Assembly (NCBI RefSeq): GCF_022539665.2
Contig: NC_081339.1
Coordinates: forward strand, 620,001 to 684,000
Source of the DNA: Daphnia carinata
Lineage: Eukaryota > Arthropoda > Branchiopoda > Diplostraca > Daphniidae
DNA length: 64,000 nt
Reading direction: 5' to 3'
Shown here: one piece after another, positions 1-10,715 of the stretch
How positions within the stretch are numbered: position 1 is the stretch's first letter
Layout: the number at the start of each line of letters is the position of its first letter
The notes under the pieces: generated by a model
What the model saw: the letters and a program-made list of their open reading frames with translations, nothing else
Told to the model about the DNA's origin: nothing
The model's database searches: none
Made by a program: the position numbers and the translations under genes

Positions 1-20
1 AAGTATATACGGAGACATCG

Positions 21-902
21 ATGATGTCAGAAGCCAGAGGATGGAAGGACCCCATGGCGGAACCACAAAGGTCGTTCGAACAAGTTCCAAACCTTTCGGT
101 GGTCTATCCGGATCAACAAGCGGATCTTTTAAAACCAATGCGTGAAGTCATTCAAGAAACTTGTGAAAAATTGTTTAAGCAAGGCAGTCAAGACCAAGCG
201 AAACCAAAAGGGCCGTTCAGACCCAAAGGACGCACAACAAGCGGTAAGCCACAGTGCTTTTGCTGTAAAAAAGCAGGGCACATTGCCCGAAACTGTTTCA
301 GAAACCCTGAATCTGAGCAGTATAGAGGCCCAGCAAAGGACGCTGGAGCAGGCACAACTTCAAAAGAAAATCCATCTGTAAACTCAGTGGTTCAAGAGTC
401 GGTGATGCGAGAAGAAAACGAGGGCGGTTCAGAAGACTATATTCCAAATTTAAACCTTGCAAGATTGATTAAAGAAAAAGTGAAGTGCGGCAAAGAAACT
501 GCAATTGCGTTGATTGATACAGGAGCTGCAGTTACAGTGATTTCCCCTGAATTGTTGAAAAAGACAGGATTCGTGGAAAAGCCCCGCAATGGCCCGAAGA
601 TTCGTCTTGTAAACGGCCATACTCTGTCCCCACAGAGTACAGCTGACATTGTAATAACCCACAAGGGCAAAACTATCAAAGGAAACGCGATAGTCATGCC
701 AATGTCAGGTTTTGAACTACTTCTGGGAAATGATTTCCTACAGCAATTTCGAGCAATCCACATAGACTACGAATCACAAGAATTGTCGTTTACGACAGGG
801 AAGTCACCACTTGCAGAAATTTTGCTTATTCAAGCAGAAGAAATCAAGGATAGCCGGCTGGTCACAAGAGATCGTCAAGAGATACTAGCCATCACCAAGT
901 GA
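21..902 (+). CDS. gag C-terminus and aspartic protease of gypsy element G1
   Basis: This is a 293-residue open frame. A CCHC zinc knuckle of the form CxxCxxxGHxxxxC lies near residues 78-92 and marks the nucleocapsid, which packages element RNA. It is followed by a retropepsin: the catalytic triplet D-T-G in the context ALIDTGAAVTVIS is near residue 166, and the flap/C-terminal ELLLGNDFL motif follows. Protease would cleave the Gag-Pol polyprotein in the virus-like particle. The frame ends soon after the protease where reverse transcriptase should begin, and RNase H connection sequence appears only about 30 bases later, so the RT fingers and palm are deleted. The ATG at 21 may not be the true start, since gag is cut by the window edge. 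Confidence 0.85.
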   Translation: MMSEARGWKDPMAEPQRSFEQVPNLSVVYPDQQADLLKPMREVIQETCEKLFKQGSQDQAKPKGPFRPKGRTTSGKPQCFCCKKAGHIARNCFRNPESEQYRGPAKDAGAGTTSKENPSVNSVVQESVMREENEGGSEDYIPNLNLARLIKEKVKCGKETAIALIDTGAAVTVISPELLKKTGFVEKPRNGPKIRLVNGHTLSPQSTADIVITHKGKTIKGNAIVMPMSGFELLLGNDFLQQFRAIHIDYESQELSFTTGKSPLAEILLIQAEEIKDSRLVTRDRQEILAITK

Positions 903-933
903 AGGCCATTCTACAGCAAACAAAGTAAAACGA

Positions 934-2417
934 GTGCAAAGTTTTTTGGGCTTATGTTCGTACTACCGACGTCATATCCAAGGTTTTGCTTCAATCGCTC
1001 GCCCACTCACATCACTCACGAAAAAAGAAATTTCGTTTGTGTGGGGAGAAGACCAGGCTAACAGTTTCAATGCCCTGAAAAAAGCGCTCACCTCATCTCC
1101 AGTTTTGGCCCATCCCAACTACGACTTGCCAATGGAAATTTTTCCTGGCGCCTGCGGATACGGGATAGGAGGAATACTAGCCCAGTGCATAGAAGAAGCA
1201 GAACGTCCCATAGCATACGCCAGCCGCTTACTAACTAAATCGGAGTGAAGTGTTCGAAAGTGAACTATTCGATAACTGAAAAAGAGTGTCTTGCATTAGT
1301 GTGGTGTCTCTCCAAGTTCACATGTTTTGTGTGGGGCTGCAAAGTGAAAGTCGTCACAGATCATCAAGCTCTATGTTGGTTGATGAGCAAAAAAGACCTA
1401 GCAGGTCGTTTAGCACGTTGCAGCTTATCGCTACAAGAATACGATATCACGATCGTATATCGCAGTGGAAAAACGCCTGACAACGCAGATTGTCTTTCAA
1501 GAAATCCATTACCAAAGACGGAGGAGCAAGAAGACGACCGCTGTGTTGTCATAGGAGCACTAACTGATGACTCAACACTCTCCGAAGAAGAAAACGAGTC
1601 CCTAGCAGACAAGCAAAAAATCTGCAGTAATTGGAATCAGCTAATTCAAAAAATCCAAAGTGGAAAAGCAAGAGTGAAAAATTTTGTGATGAACAATGGA
1701 AAAGTCTACAAAGAAACTATAAAGAATGGAAAAAGTTACAGAAGATTGTGCGTACCTGTTGACTATCGTGAAAGAATCCTATACGCCTATCATGACGACA
1801 TCGTCTCCGGTCACCTTGGAATCAGTCGCACTCTACGAAAAATTTGTGATCGTTTCTACTGGCCGAAGATGACACTGGACATAGTGCGTCATGTGCAGAG
1901 TTGCGTACACTGTCAGAGCAGAAAAGGAGTTCCAGATAAATCTCCAGGACTTCTACAATGCATCAAAGTGGAAAGACCGTTTCAAAGAGTAGGAATGGGC
2001 CTTCTAGGGCCATTTCCACTGCGGATGAAATCATTCCATGAAGCTGTGTCGGGTCCTGGCATCACCGAAGAAACCTCAGAGAAAGAAGATGAAAATCATC
2101 AAGAAGAAGAAACGCAAGAGATACCTGCTTCAAGTGATCCACAACCTCAGGCTGATCCAGAAGAAACACTAGTTGAACAGAGCAGCGAATCACAGGACAT
2201 CGAAGAAAATGATGTGGCCACGTCCACTCCGGAAGTAGTCACGCCAACGTCAACTAGAAGACCCACTCGTAGCAGACGACCTCCAGCCAGATATTTAACT
2301 CTATTGGTACCGTTCCTCATTTTCCTGATTGGGCCGCTGCCAACCAACTCACTGATCCTGAGAGAACATACAATATTCAAACAGCAAACTGTTGTGGCGT
2401 TCAGTGAATCATCGTGA
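934..2417 (+). pseudogene. gypsy G1 pol remnant: RT connection, RNase H, integrase zinc finger; cores deleted
   Basis: The first frame (934-1248) opens in the RT connection (FLGLCSYYRRHI) and enters RNase H. A frameshift near 1245 passes to a second frame with TDHQALCWLM and the typical end of RNase H. The integrase HHCC zinc-binding module is visible around 1785-1920 (H...H and CVHCQ). The frame reaches the beginning of the catalytic core (GLLGPFP), where the first catalytic Asp position reads Gly. It then jumps straight to an acidic tail rich in E, Q and S, so the DDE core is deleted. The tail runs in frame into a hydrophobic segment that looks like the envelope signal peptide. Both essential enzymes are therefore non-functional, while the downstream env is largely kept. 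Confidence 0.85.
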
Positions 2418-4057
2418 ACCATCGTAACAGATCTTGACTTGGGAGTAGCTGATACAGCGACTGCATGCCTAAAGCAAAAGATACTTCAACAACAGGAAGT
2501 GGCAGAAAAGTGGAAGAATACAGGCTTACGATCACAACAGATAGCAGCCAGAAAAATCACCAGCCGAACGCAGACAATCCTGAAAGAAATGGAAACTGTA
2601 GCAGACCGATTGGCAAACATAAAAAAAGCTTCAAATCCTGACCAAAGAAACCGTCGAAGTCTTGTTGACGGTGGAGGATCAATCCTGAAATGGCTGTTCA
2701 ACAATAGTGAATGAATCACTTTGGGAGTCCAGAACAAACGCAAAACTCATCAGAGAGCTGCAGGGCCAGTATTCCATACTAAACAACGATAACACACCTC
2801 ATGGAGACGGAGGGGAAAATAGGACAACTAATACTAAATCACTTCGAGTATTACATCCAACTGGATGAAACACTTGAAGCAATGAATCAAATCTTGCTGT
2901 GGCTACAACAATTTGCCGATAGTCTCGATGTCGGCTTCAGTCTGTTAGCCAACGGGCATTTTGCGCCACAAATTGTCTCTCCAGCAAGATTCAATAAAGT
3001 TATTAGAACAATAAACGAGCAATTACCAAGAGGATGGTTTATTTCCAGCGATGAGCTTTGGGTCGCCTACCGAGAATCAACGGTAACCGTGGCGGCAATG
3101 GAAAACTCGTTTCGTCTCTTCATACATGTTCCTATCTTCGATCACGCTCAGCAGTACAAGCTCTTCGAAATTATCAACCTCCCGACAGCTACAGACAATG
3201 GAACGCATGGTGTCTTGTTTGGAAATCTACCAGAATACCTTGCTGTATCTGCTGATCTCGAAACGTATCTAGAACTATCCAAAGGTGATGTTAAAGATTG
3301 CAGCAAAATAGGAAGACCACTGTGTAAATTCCATACCGGCATCAGCAAGAGAACAGCCCGAAAATCTTGCGCAATGGCTGTCTTTTTAAATGATTCGGCC
3401 CGAATCAATTCACAATGCAAAAAGAAGTTCACAGATTGGCACGGACCTGAAGTAGTCTACATGGGATCCAATCAATGGGTCTACTCAGCCACGAAACTGC
3501 ATGAGATTGTGTTTTCGTGTCCAGCAGGAGAGCAGCCACCTTTGAGAACAACAACATTACCAGCTGTAGGAATGTTTGAAATACCTTTGGGATGCACCGC
3601 TCGAACAGAAGAATGGGTATTCCCAGCCAGCATGGAAGGAAGCATAACGGCGCCAAAACTACAAACAGTTGTTCTACCATCAGTGAAAATTTTTGCACAA
3701 GATGTCCAAGAAGCCGATGGCAAAAAGCACACGTTTGTCGAGCTTCCACGAGAAAATAGTTCGTCTGTAGACATTATCAGTCAGCTGCTCCATCGCAACG
3801 CACAAGCAACGTTGTCATCTGAAATGACTGGAGAACAAATCCATAACTTAATCATGGAAAAAGAAAAAGAAAAAGAGTTTTACCTTACTCGTTATCCTTA
3901 CGAGTTAGTGGCTTTCAACATTATATTGATGTGCGGAATAGTGTGCTTGGTGATTAAATTCTACACACTTCATAAGCGTCTTATCACTCATGAGAGGTGC
4001 GACATCGCTCCACCCGGAGACCCCGGGAGGAATGAAATGGAATCGAAAAATCTCTAG
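2296..4057 (+). pseudogene. env: F-type envelope glycoprotein of gypsy G1 (broken in three frames)
   Basis: This is a membrane fusion protein of the F type known from errantivirus-like elements. The hydrophobic signal peptide lies at about 2296-2360, in frame with the pol tail. The next open segment (2439-2714) has a helical region and ends with a basic RNRR site, the pattern expected for furin cleavage, followed by a glycine-rich hydrophobic stretch as expected of a fusion peptide. A further frame (2801-4057, 418 residues) carries the ectodomain with many paired cysteines. It ends with one transmembrane helix (about 3905-3955) and a short basic cytoplasmic tail. Stops or frameshifts at about 2417 and 2714 separate the parts. 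I am sure of the env identity. Any function is doubtful because of the breaks. Confidence 0.82.
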
Positions 4058-4158
4058 AAAGGAAAAATTGTTAGTGATGCTAGTGAGTGACAAAAACAGA
4101 GAAACAACTGCTTAGGGAAAGAAGTGAAAAGTTTATTGTTGTCAGACAAAAAATACAA

Positions 4159-4611
4159 TCACTCTTCACGATCATTATCGAAATCTAAAAGATCGTCGTC
4201 TTCAGTGTTGTTTTCCTCAGCCGCGGCGTTTAAAACTTCAAGGCGAACAAGCCGGGCATCTTTCCTGGCTTGCATTTCCTCTTGTATGATTTCCCTGTAG
4301 AAATCAGAGCGGCGAGGTGTAGGATGATAAATGTCCTGCCCGGACTTCAACCACCAAAGAAAACGCGCGTGAAAGTGGGGAAAGTGATTCCTTTACCTTG
4401 CATAACCAGGATACGTGCTAAAACAAAGAAAACATCAGTATGAAATGAAATATAATAAATTTTGGAAAGATTACTACCTGTAGTAATAGTCGTGTAACCA
4501 CGGAGGAGAGACGGTTAAGTGATGACCAAGAAGAACATTGTCTTCGTATACTCGTTTGAACACGACCAAAAACTCCGCACGATAATAAGTGATAAGCGAC
4601 CAAAACGGATA
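4159..4611 (-). CDS. antisense two-exon ORF downstream of env in G1 (unknown protein)
   Basis: The function is unknown. Read on the minus strand, an open frame runs 4611-4478, then a canonical intron (4477-4418, GTAGTA to TTTTAG, 60 nt), then exon 4417-4159 ending in TGA. The phases match (2 nt plus 1 nt). No Met is seen in the first exon, so a further 5' exon may exist. The second exon begins with a PGYAR motif, has one in-frame TAA a codon later, then continues with ARFLWWLKSG and DIYHPTP. It ends in a helical region and an acidic tail (DDDLLDFDNDREE). The same exon occurs antisense in G2 (26805-26970), with an acceptor at the identical place and a Tyr codon where G1 has the stop. The element's sense frames here are not conserved in the same way. 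The coding claim is inference from this two-copy comparison. Confidence 0.55.
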
Positions 4612-4887
4612 CTATAACCGGGAAAGTTACCACCACAGTAACACACAAGAGCGCATTCAGCAAAGGGGAGATTTTAAAGCATAAACTCGAACGTAAACAT
4701 TCTCGTGGCAAAGCAAGAAACGAACTGAAGACGGAAGACAGCAGTTGAATTTCTCATGCATCCTAACGTTGATTATCTTTTATCACATCCACAAATGAAT
4801 TGCTAATTATAGTCGTTTTTCTTACGCTTCCATTGTTCCTTAGTTCTAGCAAATTTCTTTTTTGATAAAAGCACATTGACCACACTT

Positions 4888-5092
4888 CATCGTATGGCTA
4901 ACTTCTACTGTAGTTGTCCCTTTACCTCTCTAAAGCGACCGCTCTTTATCGTATGCTTGACTTTTACTATAGTAGTCCCTTTACCTCTCTAAAGCGACCG
5001 CGCTTTATCGTACGCTTGACTTTTTCTATAGTCCTTCCTTTACCTTAATAAAGCGACCTCGCTCTTTCGTATGCTTTCTCATTACTATAGCT
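4888..5092. repeat. 59-bp tandem repeat, about 3.5 copies
   Basis: The unit contains a CGTATG-like start, a CTATAGT-like middle and CTCTAAAGCGACC. Unit starts fall at 4891, 4950, 5009 and 5068, exactly 59 bp apart. The copies differ by point changes. The array lies between env and the 3' LTR of G1, a region that in env-bearing gypsy elements is non-coding and may hold enhancer or insulator-like repeats. That role here is only a guess. Confidence 0.85.
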
Positions 5093-5202
5093 TTTGATGA
5101 ATCTTGGAAAATCACGGGTTTCCCCAATATTTTGTTATACCCTTGATTCCCTTTTAATGATTATTAGTACAGTCGGGTCGCCTGTCTTGAAGAAGGGGGA
5201 CC

Positions 5203-5572
5203 TGTCGCGAGGGAAAAATAGTGACGTGGTTGTCATTTCTGAAAAGACGTGACAACCAACGATCAAATTGCGCACAACGCAGCTTCTCTTGAAAAGATGC
5301 TGCAACACGCAGATAATTTGATAAAAGATAGTTATCCCTAGAATTTATGTAACCCTAGAGATGGGGCGTATATTCCTCACGAGGGTATAAAAGCCCCTAC
5401 ATTTTTAGCTCTAAGTTCAGTTCTTGAGTTCTTAAGCTCTCTTCAAGTTTTCCTACAGTTCTCTTCACGTTCAAGTTAAGTAAAAGTGTAGTTATTCTTT
5501 ATTTCTGCTATGTCTTGTATTTCTTCTTAAAATTCAATACAATTCATTAACAAAGTAAAGTCCAGTGTGACA
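5203..5572 (+). repeat. 3' LTR of gypsy G1
   Basis: A purine-rich tract (AGAAGGGGGA, 5191-5200) comes directly before a segment that starts TGTCGCG and ends GTGACA, the TG...CA ends typical of LTRs. A TATA box (TATAAAAG, 5386-5393) sits in the middle. A short T/C-rich initiator-like region follows. The partner 5' LTR is outside the window, so the ends are inferred from sequence signals and not from comparison of two copies. Confidence 0.7.
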
Positions 5573-7335
5573 ATATGATACCGATATTTGCTACCTACCA
5601 GTGAAAATAATAACCAAATGCGGATTTCCCACGCAATGTAACAAAAGATTTGAAAACCTTCATGATGTTAGCCAATGGTTTAGTAACCAGAATTGGGGCA
5701 AAGTTATTTTTTGTAAGCAATTCTCGGTTTCTTGTTGCACCCCAACTGCTTAATCCGTTTATATTGCCATCTTTCTCGATGTCTTCTTTTGCTATCCTTT
5801 GGAAATTCCTCTTCATTACTTTTTTTAGTAATTAAAAATTCCGAAAGATTCATATGCTGGGCTTAAACTTCTGCCTTATATGCATGCTTCAGTCGCTCTA
5901 ACAACTGCCCCGTAGAAATTTAAAGCACTGATAAATAATGAACTACATTGTTATATAATCGATGATTTTGCAAAACCAATATATCGCATTGATTTTGGGA
6001 TACACCACTCGGCATATCTACATCGTGCATTATGTGCAGAACAGCCTATTGGGAAGCACGATATGCCGATAACGAACAGTGTTAATGTTTGATCCTGAAT
6101 GTAGGACTTTTTTTTACATTTCAGGAAATATCGTATCGGTTTACATAAAAATATTAATAAAATTCTGCAATACATTGGTATTGTGATGTTAAATACAAAT
6201 ATTGATAATCGATATCCCTAGCATAGAGTATACCTGGATTAATAACGGGAATATCCTTTGCATGGAGGAGCTTGAGCTTCGCATGATGGAGTTGCGGCTG
6301 GTCGATTCCAAATTGCCAGCACGCCCCGGTAATTGGCACGGTTAATAACGTCAATCTAGTGCAACGTAGTCTCCGCGGTACGTCGCAACCATCTAGGCCC
6401 TGCAAAGCACACGCCCCCAGCATTCTGATTGTAGTGTTGTGTAACGAAGCTGAACACATTGTTCCTTTAATTTCTTTCGCTTTGCTTCCGTAGTAACGTG
6501 CAAGTCTGGACATGGGAGTTGCAACATGTATGTGCAACTCGGCTGACCTAGATGAATTCCTGCAAGCTGATTCACGCAGACGGTATCTCACCAATATCAC
6601 GCCATATTGAACGCGTAGTAGTCGACTAAAGGCATCTCTCTTTCGCTTTATTAGTAGTATTGTGCCTTACTTGATGTTTTATTAACTAAATCAGTTTCGT
6701 TAAAACTCGTTCACACTTAGAGTTATTCACGGCATTCGATTGCCTAGTCTTACTTATTTGAACTCTTGTTTGGGTATCGCTCGTGCGGAAGTTGAGTTAT
6801 CACGCTCACCCCGTGTCGTTTTTCTTCTCGTTCTCGATACGTGTGATCACGGTAAGGCCCAATTATAATTGTTCGAAAAATTCGAAAGCTTCTTCTTCTT
6901 CTTTGTTCTCTTGTATTTTTAATTCTTATTCTTGTGTTTTAGCCTATAGTTATACATACATCATTGTGGGTAAAACGTCGACGAGTTCTTTTCATTTCAT
7001 TCTTGTCTTAAATCGGTAAAATCATCCTCCCCACGGGGAGAATGCTTTACAGTTGGCAATTGTCTAGTTCTGTAACATACAAATTATCTACGCCCATTTC
7101 TAGGTAACGATACGATTATCGATAAGGTATCTAATGATCCTCATCTTCCAGTTAAAAATTACAATGCGCAAGTGATACAATGCCTATAATTTAGATACAT
7201 ACATTATAGGCGCGGGTAACAATGATTTTAAAAATGAGATTTAAAATGGATTTTGGGTTCTAGTTACTATGGCAATACTAACCAGATTAAAAAAAAAAGC
7301 GACAAATAAAATTTTTTTTTCGGAAAGGGACTGGT
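5573..7335. other. unassigned AT-rich DNA
   Basis: No recognisable gene. A 148-codon minus frame at 6154-6600 is open but shows no motif I know, and base composition alone could explain it. A T/C-rich stretch near 6890-6915 and a run of A and T near 7290-7320 are simple sequence. An older, eroded repeat is possible. Confidence 0.5.
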
Positions 7336-7381
7336 AGAAATAGGACTGCCTTTTAACATATTTAAGGACAGTCCTATTTCT
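7336..7381. repeat. short hairpin repeat, related copy near 55040
   Basis: Perfect 13-nt arms AGAAATAGGACTG (7336-7348) and its reverse complement (7369-7381) flank a 20-nt AT-rich loop. A diverged copy, with the same spacing and flanking sequence resembling GGCCTTAG, lies at about 55040-55120. This looks like a small palindromic MITE or a foldback end. Confidence 0.6.
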
Positions 7382-7602
7382 CCACGGCCTTAGCCCTATT
7401 TCTCCCTAGAGGAAGTTCTATTCCTTTTCCGTTATTCGAGTAGGAACGATAAGCCCCCAAACCGGTAGGCAATAAATTGCATAATAGCGTCAGCTGTTTT
7501 CTAAATGTTCCGTTAAATTGAAGAATTTCAAATTTTTGAGCTTTGACCTGACCCCACTCTTGCACAATCATTTCGTGTCCAATATCACCCATGCCATTTG
7601 TA

Positions 7603-8603
7603 CAGTATGTTGCACAAAAATGTGTCAGGTAAGGCCCAAGGTTTTTAAAATATATATATAGATATTTTCTTTGGCTGTGTTGGCGCTAGGGGGCATATAC
7701 AGCTTACCTTGACGGCTACATTTTCTGCAAGCAACACATCCCCGGATTACTGCACGGCGTAGCAGACGGTTTTATTTGTTATTTCTAAACGTCAACTGTC
7801 ACAAATATAGTAAGTGTTAAGTGTATTTTGTAATGATTATGTTGGATATCAATACACTTTCAGAGGTAAATCTGCTTAACTTTTAAATTTATATTTTATT
7901 TCATTTTCTGTTTTTCTATTAGGGATAAATTAAGGTGTTAACACTTGTTAACGACACCACTAATAATGTCTCTGGCTTTTGGTAACTCCCTAACAGGCTG
8001 CAAGTAAAAATAAATTCAAGCTTTCTCCAAGGTATTAAATGTATATTATATGTTTTCATAATTTAATTCCAATTTGTACAGGGTATGGCTTTACCACAAG
8101 ATATATTGGAATACGGAAAGGTTCCATCGGAGGGGATCTCTGATGTAACATTATCTATACTTTGACAGCAATGAACAGAACCGGATGCCTACATTACATC
8201 TCAAACACATGCAAAGGTATTTTACTTTACTAAATATGAAGAATAATAGTATCTTGTAAAAGGAAATCATACCCGGTATCATTAAATTCCAAATGTGGAA
8301 ATACAACGGAGGCTTATTAACAGTTCATTTCTGTTTGTTTAATTGTGAACTTCATTGACGTGTATTACTTATTGTCTAACAAAATGCTTTAAAACATCAA
8401 ACCTATTGTTTTAATGTTACCTTATATTTCTTTATATCTAAGCTTAAAATAGTAGTCCAGAATCAAATTTTTTCTTTTATTTTCAGTTATTGGGAAAACA
8501 AAATAAAACAAACAAAAGGTCGAGCTTCTTGACCGAAGTCGTTTTAAATAAAATAAACATAATAAGCAGCAAAACAATAAGAAAACAAATTCAGTTTCTT
8601 GGA
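7603..8603 (+). repeat. left terminal inverted repeat of the Tc1-like element
   Basis: Pairs with the reverse complement of 10716-11595. Outer 60 bp are nearly identical. An AT microsatellite at about 7650-7665 and an extra segment near 8410-8505 make this arm longer. The inner end falls at about the stop codon of the minus-strand transposase remnant. Confidence 0.9.
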
Positions 8604-9240
8604 AAAGAATTTAAGAGTTCTTTCCAATATGCGTCGCTGTTGTTTTTGGTTTCCCAAAAACGTTCGATGGTGGCCCATAAATCTTCTTTGTTTCCTGGTT
8701 GTTGCGGATAAAAAGAAATGGTTTTTTCTAGATCCAACCAGATCTTTCTAAATGGCTAAAAATCTCCGGAGTCTTGCGGCCATGGCTGAGCCGTAACTTT
8801 TTCTTTTCCATTGGTCCACTCCTGTAGAGCGTCCGTGATGATTCTTGATTTTCCGTTCCTGGATGTAATAGTGGAAATTTTCAACTCATCAAGTAGTTCA
8901 GGACTAAATTCGTCGCTGAACACTTCGATTATTTTTCCAGGAAAATTGTCTACGCGACAAATGGACCCTATTCCGCCAGTCGATGAAAACCAAACCCACA
9001 CATGAAGGGAATGCTTGTTTTTTTTACCTTACATGTGGAATTATAAAAAAATACATGACCGGCTTGATGAATACTAAAATAAAATGAAAATTGTTAAAAG
9101 AATTTTTACTTTTCCAAAAATTAAACACTAAAATTAAAAGACTTACCTGAATGTAGCAGCATCAGTAAAAATCACGTTATTCCATTTATGCCCATTAAGT
9201 TGGGCTTCAGGATCATTGGCTTTGCGGGTAATACACTTGG
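8591..9240 (-). pseudogene. degraded second Tc1-like transposase, divergently oriented
   Basis: On the minus strand, sequence at 9240-9147 reads HKWNNVIFTDAATF, matching the first catalytic block (WTKVIFSDEKTF in the plus-strand gene). It stops at a splice donor (GTAAGT). After an intron the frame resumes with VWVWFSSTGG (from about 9004), equivalent to VWAWFSSDGA in the other gene, and runs through PWPQ. An in-frame stop near 8755 follows, then a C-terminal region with WATIERFW and YWKELLNS that ends at 8591 beside the inner TIR border. The helix-turn-helix part and roughly 30 residues after the intron are missing, and the second catalytic Asp block (QDxxxxH) is not recognisable. The protein is clearly divergent from the plus-strand one, so this is not a simple inverted duplication of the same gene. 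Confidence 0.75.
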
Positions 9241-9472
9241 AAAAAATGATGCCATAGTAGGAGCAAAAATCGTCGCCCACGCTTCGAAGAAAAAAGAGGA
9301 AAAATGAATGACGATACAGTGACTTTTGTACGCGTTAAAATCATGTGGGGAAAGGGTAAGAAAAAGTCACCTAGGCTGAACTGGACAGGAAGTCTGTAGC
9401 CATACATATAGGTATTTATCCTTGACCTAGGTCGAAGTGCGTCAGCTGAAAAAAAGTATACCTTTTAACACT

Positions 9473-10625
9473 ATGTTTTTACGTGAGACAGGCAAACATT
9501 TAAGTCCCCAAGATAAAGGCGCAATAGTTGCGCTTTTTAATAAAAATACTACCATCCCTGAAATTGCGGATACAATTCAGTGCCACCCTAATACAGTTAA
9601 AAAGTGGATTCGTCGATACCAAGAAACTTTTGACGTTAACCGTAAAATAGGATCCGGAGCACCCCGTAAGACGACGCCAGCACAAGATTCTATGCTGTTG
9701 CAAGCCTTCAAGTCAAAACCAATAACAACCCTGCAGGAACTCAAAGGTAAGAAAAAAATAAAAATTTTAATGTTATATTTTATTAAAGCTAGATCATATA
9801 TAGATATTTGCGAGTTGCCCATTCATCGAGCAACGATTTCTCGAAGAGTAAAAGGGCACGGGATTCACGGCAGAATTGCTGCCAAAAAAAAATTCCTTAC
9901 AGAAGCCCCAAAAAATGCAAGATTAGCATTCGCAACGGAATTCGCCAATAAAGATGTAGATTGATGGACAAAAGTTATATTTAGCGATGAAAAAACTTTT
10001 GGGTAAACAATTTATTATTTTAATTTTTCTTTATTTTGATTTCATTATTTTATGTTCATTTAACAGTTCCCACGAGTGTGGTCGTTCCTTCGTTTATCGC
10101 ACGAATGGAACGAGGTTCAACCCTAGTCACACTCAGATAATTAAACGAAGTGGGAGGCAATCAATTCCAGTTTGGGCCTGGTTTTCGTCCGATGGCGCCG
10201 GGAAAATGCATCGCATCAACGGCCGTCTAACGGCTGAGAAATACATCGGAATATTGGAGAACGAACTACTACCATCTGCATGGGCTAGGTTTGGAACAGA
10301 TGAGCTCATTCCATTTGTTCAGGATCATTCCCCCATCCACACGAGTTTCCTCGTTCGGGACTGGTTTGAAGATGAAGGTGTCTCCTTTCAGCTTCTTCCG
10401 TGGCCACCAAAAGGAGCAGATTTGAACCCCATTGAAAATTTGTGGAGTGAAATGGTGCGTGAAATGGATTCTCATCACGTAGAAAATCCCAACGAACTTT
10501 GTAGTGCTGTAAACAATACCTGGAGCCATCTTAGTCAACGGCCATCCTACTGGCAAACTCTCGCAAAGTCCATGAGTTCCCGTCTAGAACTAGTCATAGC
10601 TGTGGATGGCGACTGGACTAAGTAA
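9473..10625 (+). pseudogene. Tc1/mariner (IS630 superfamily) DD36E-type transposase, one nonsense codon
   Basis: The start is the ATG at 9473. Residues 1-60 form a helix-turn-helix (IADTIQCHPNTVKKWIRRYQ) followed by a GSGAPRKT linker, the DNA-binding part. Two short introns are predicted: 9747-9803 (57 nt, a multiple of three, so the frame stays open even if retained) and 10003-10066 (64 nt, GTAAAC to TTAACAG). The catalytic residues are D in VIFSDEKTF, D in VQDHSPIH and E in NPIENLW, with 36 residues between the second D and the E. A TGA at 9962-9964, just before the first catalytic block, is the only clear break. DD36E transposases are a recognised Tc1/mariner group. The enzyme would cut and paste the element by binding its TIRs. 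Alternative: TGA readthrough, which I consider unlikely. Confidence 0.88.
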
Positions 10626-10715
10626 TAGATTATAATGTTTTTTGAAAGAATAATAAAAACGACTTTTTGAAACAAACTGATTTATCTACATTAATTGCAG
10701 TACACAAGGTAGGAA

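Larger units (their letters stand above)
1..5572 (+). mobile_element. Ty3/gypsy element G1, env-bearing, 5'-truncated by the window edge
   Basis: The parts lie in retroviral order on the plus strand: CCHC knuckle and aspartic protease (21-902), RT connection and RNase H plus integrase zinc finger (934-2417), envelope (about 2296-4057), a non-coding 3' region, then an LTR ending at 5572. The 5' LTR and start of gag lie outside the window. The RT palm and the integrase catalytic core are both missing, so this copy cannot move by itself. The env is of the fusion-protein (F) type known from insect errantivirus-like gypsy elements. Assignment to Ty3/gypsy rests on domain order and motifs, and I am confident of it. 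The exact clade is not determined. Confidence 0.9.

Noticed and set aside
4418-4711. 97-codon minus-strand ORF with a hydrophobic segment
   Set aside because: It uses a different frame from the spliced exon, reads through the predicted intron and ends in it. The spliced frame has better support from G2.
4888-5092. CRISPR-like array
   Set aside because: Repeats are contiguous 59-bp tandem units without spacers, and the DNA is eukaryotic.
6154-6600. 148-codon minus-strand ORF
   Set aside because: No motif, no splice context and no repeat support. Length is possible by chance.
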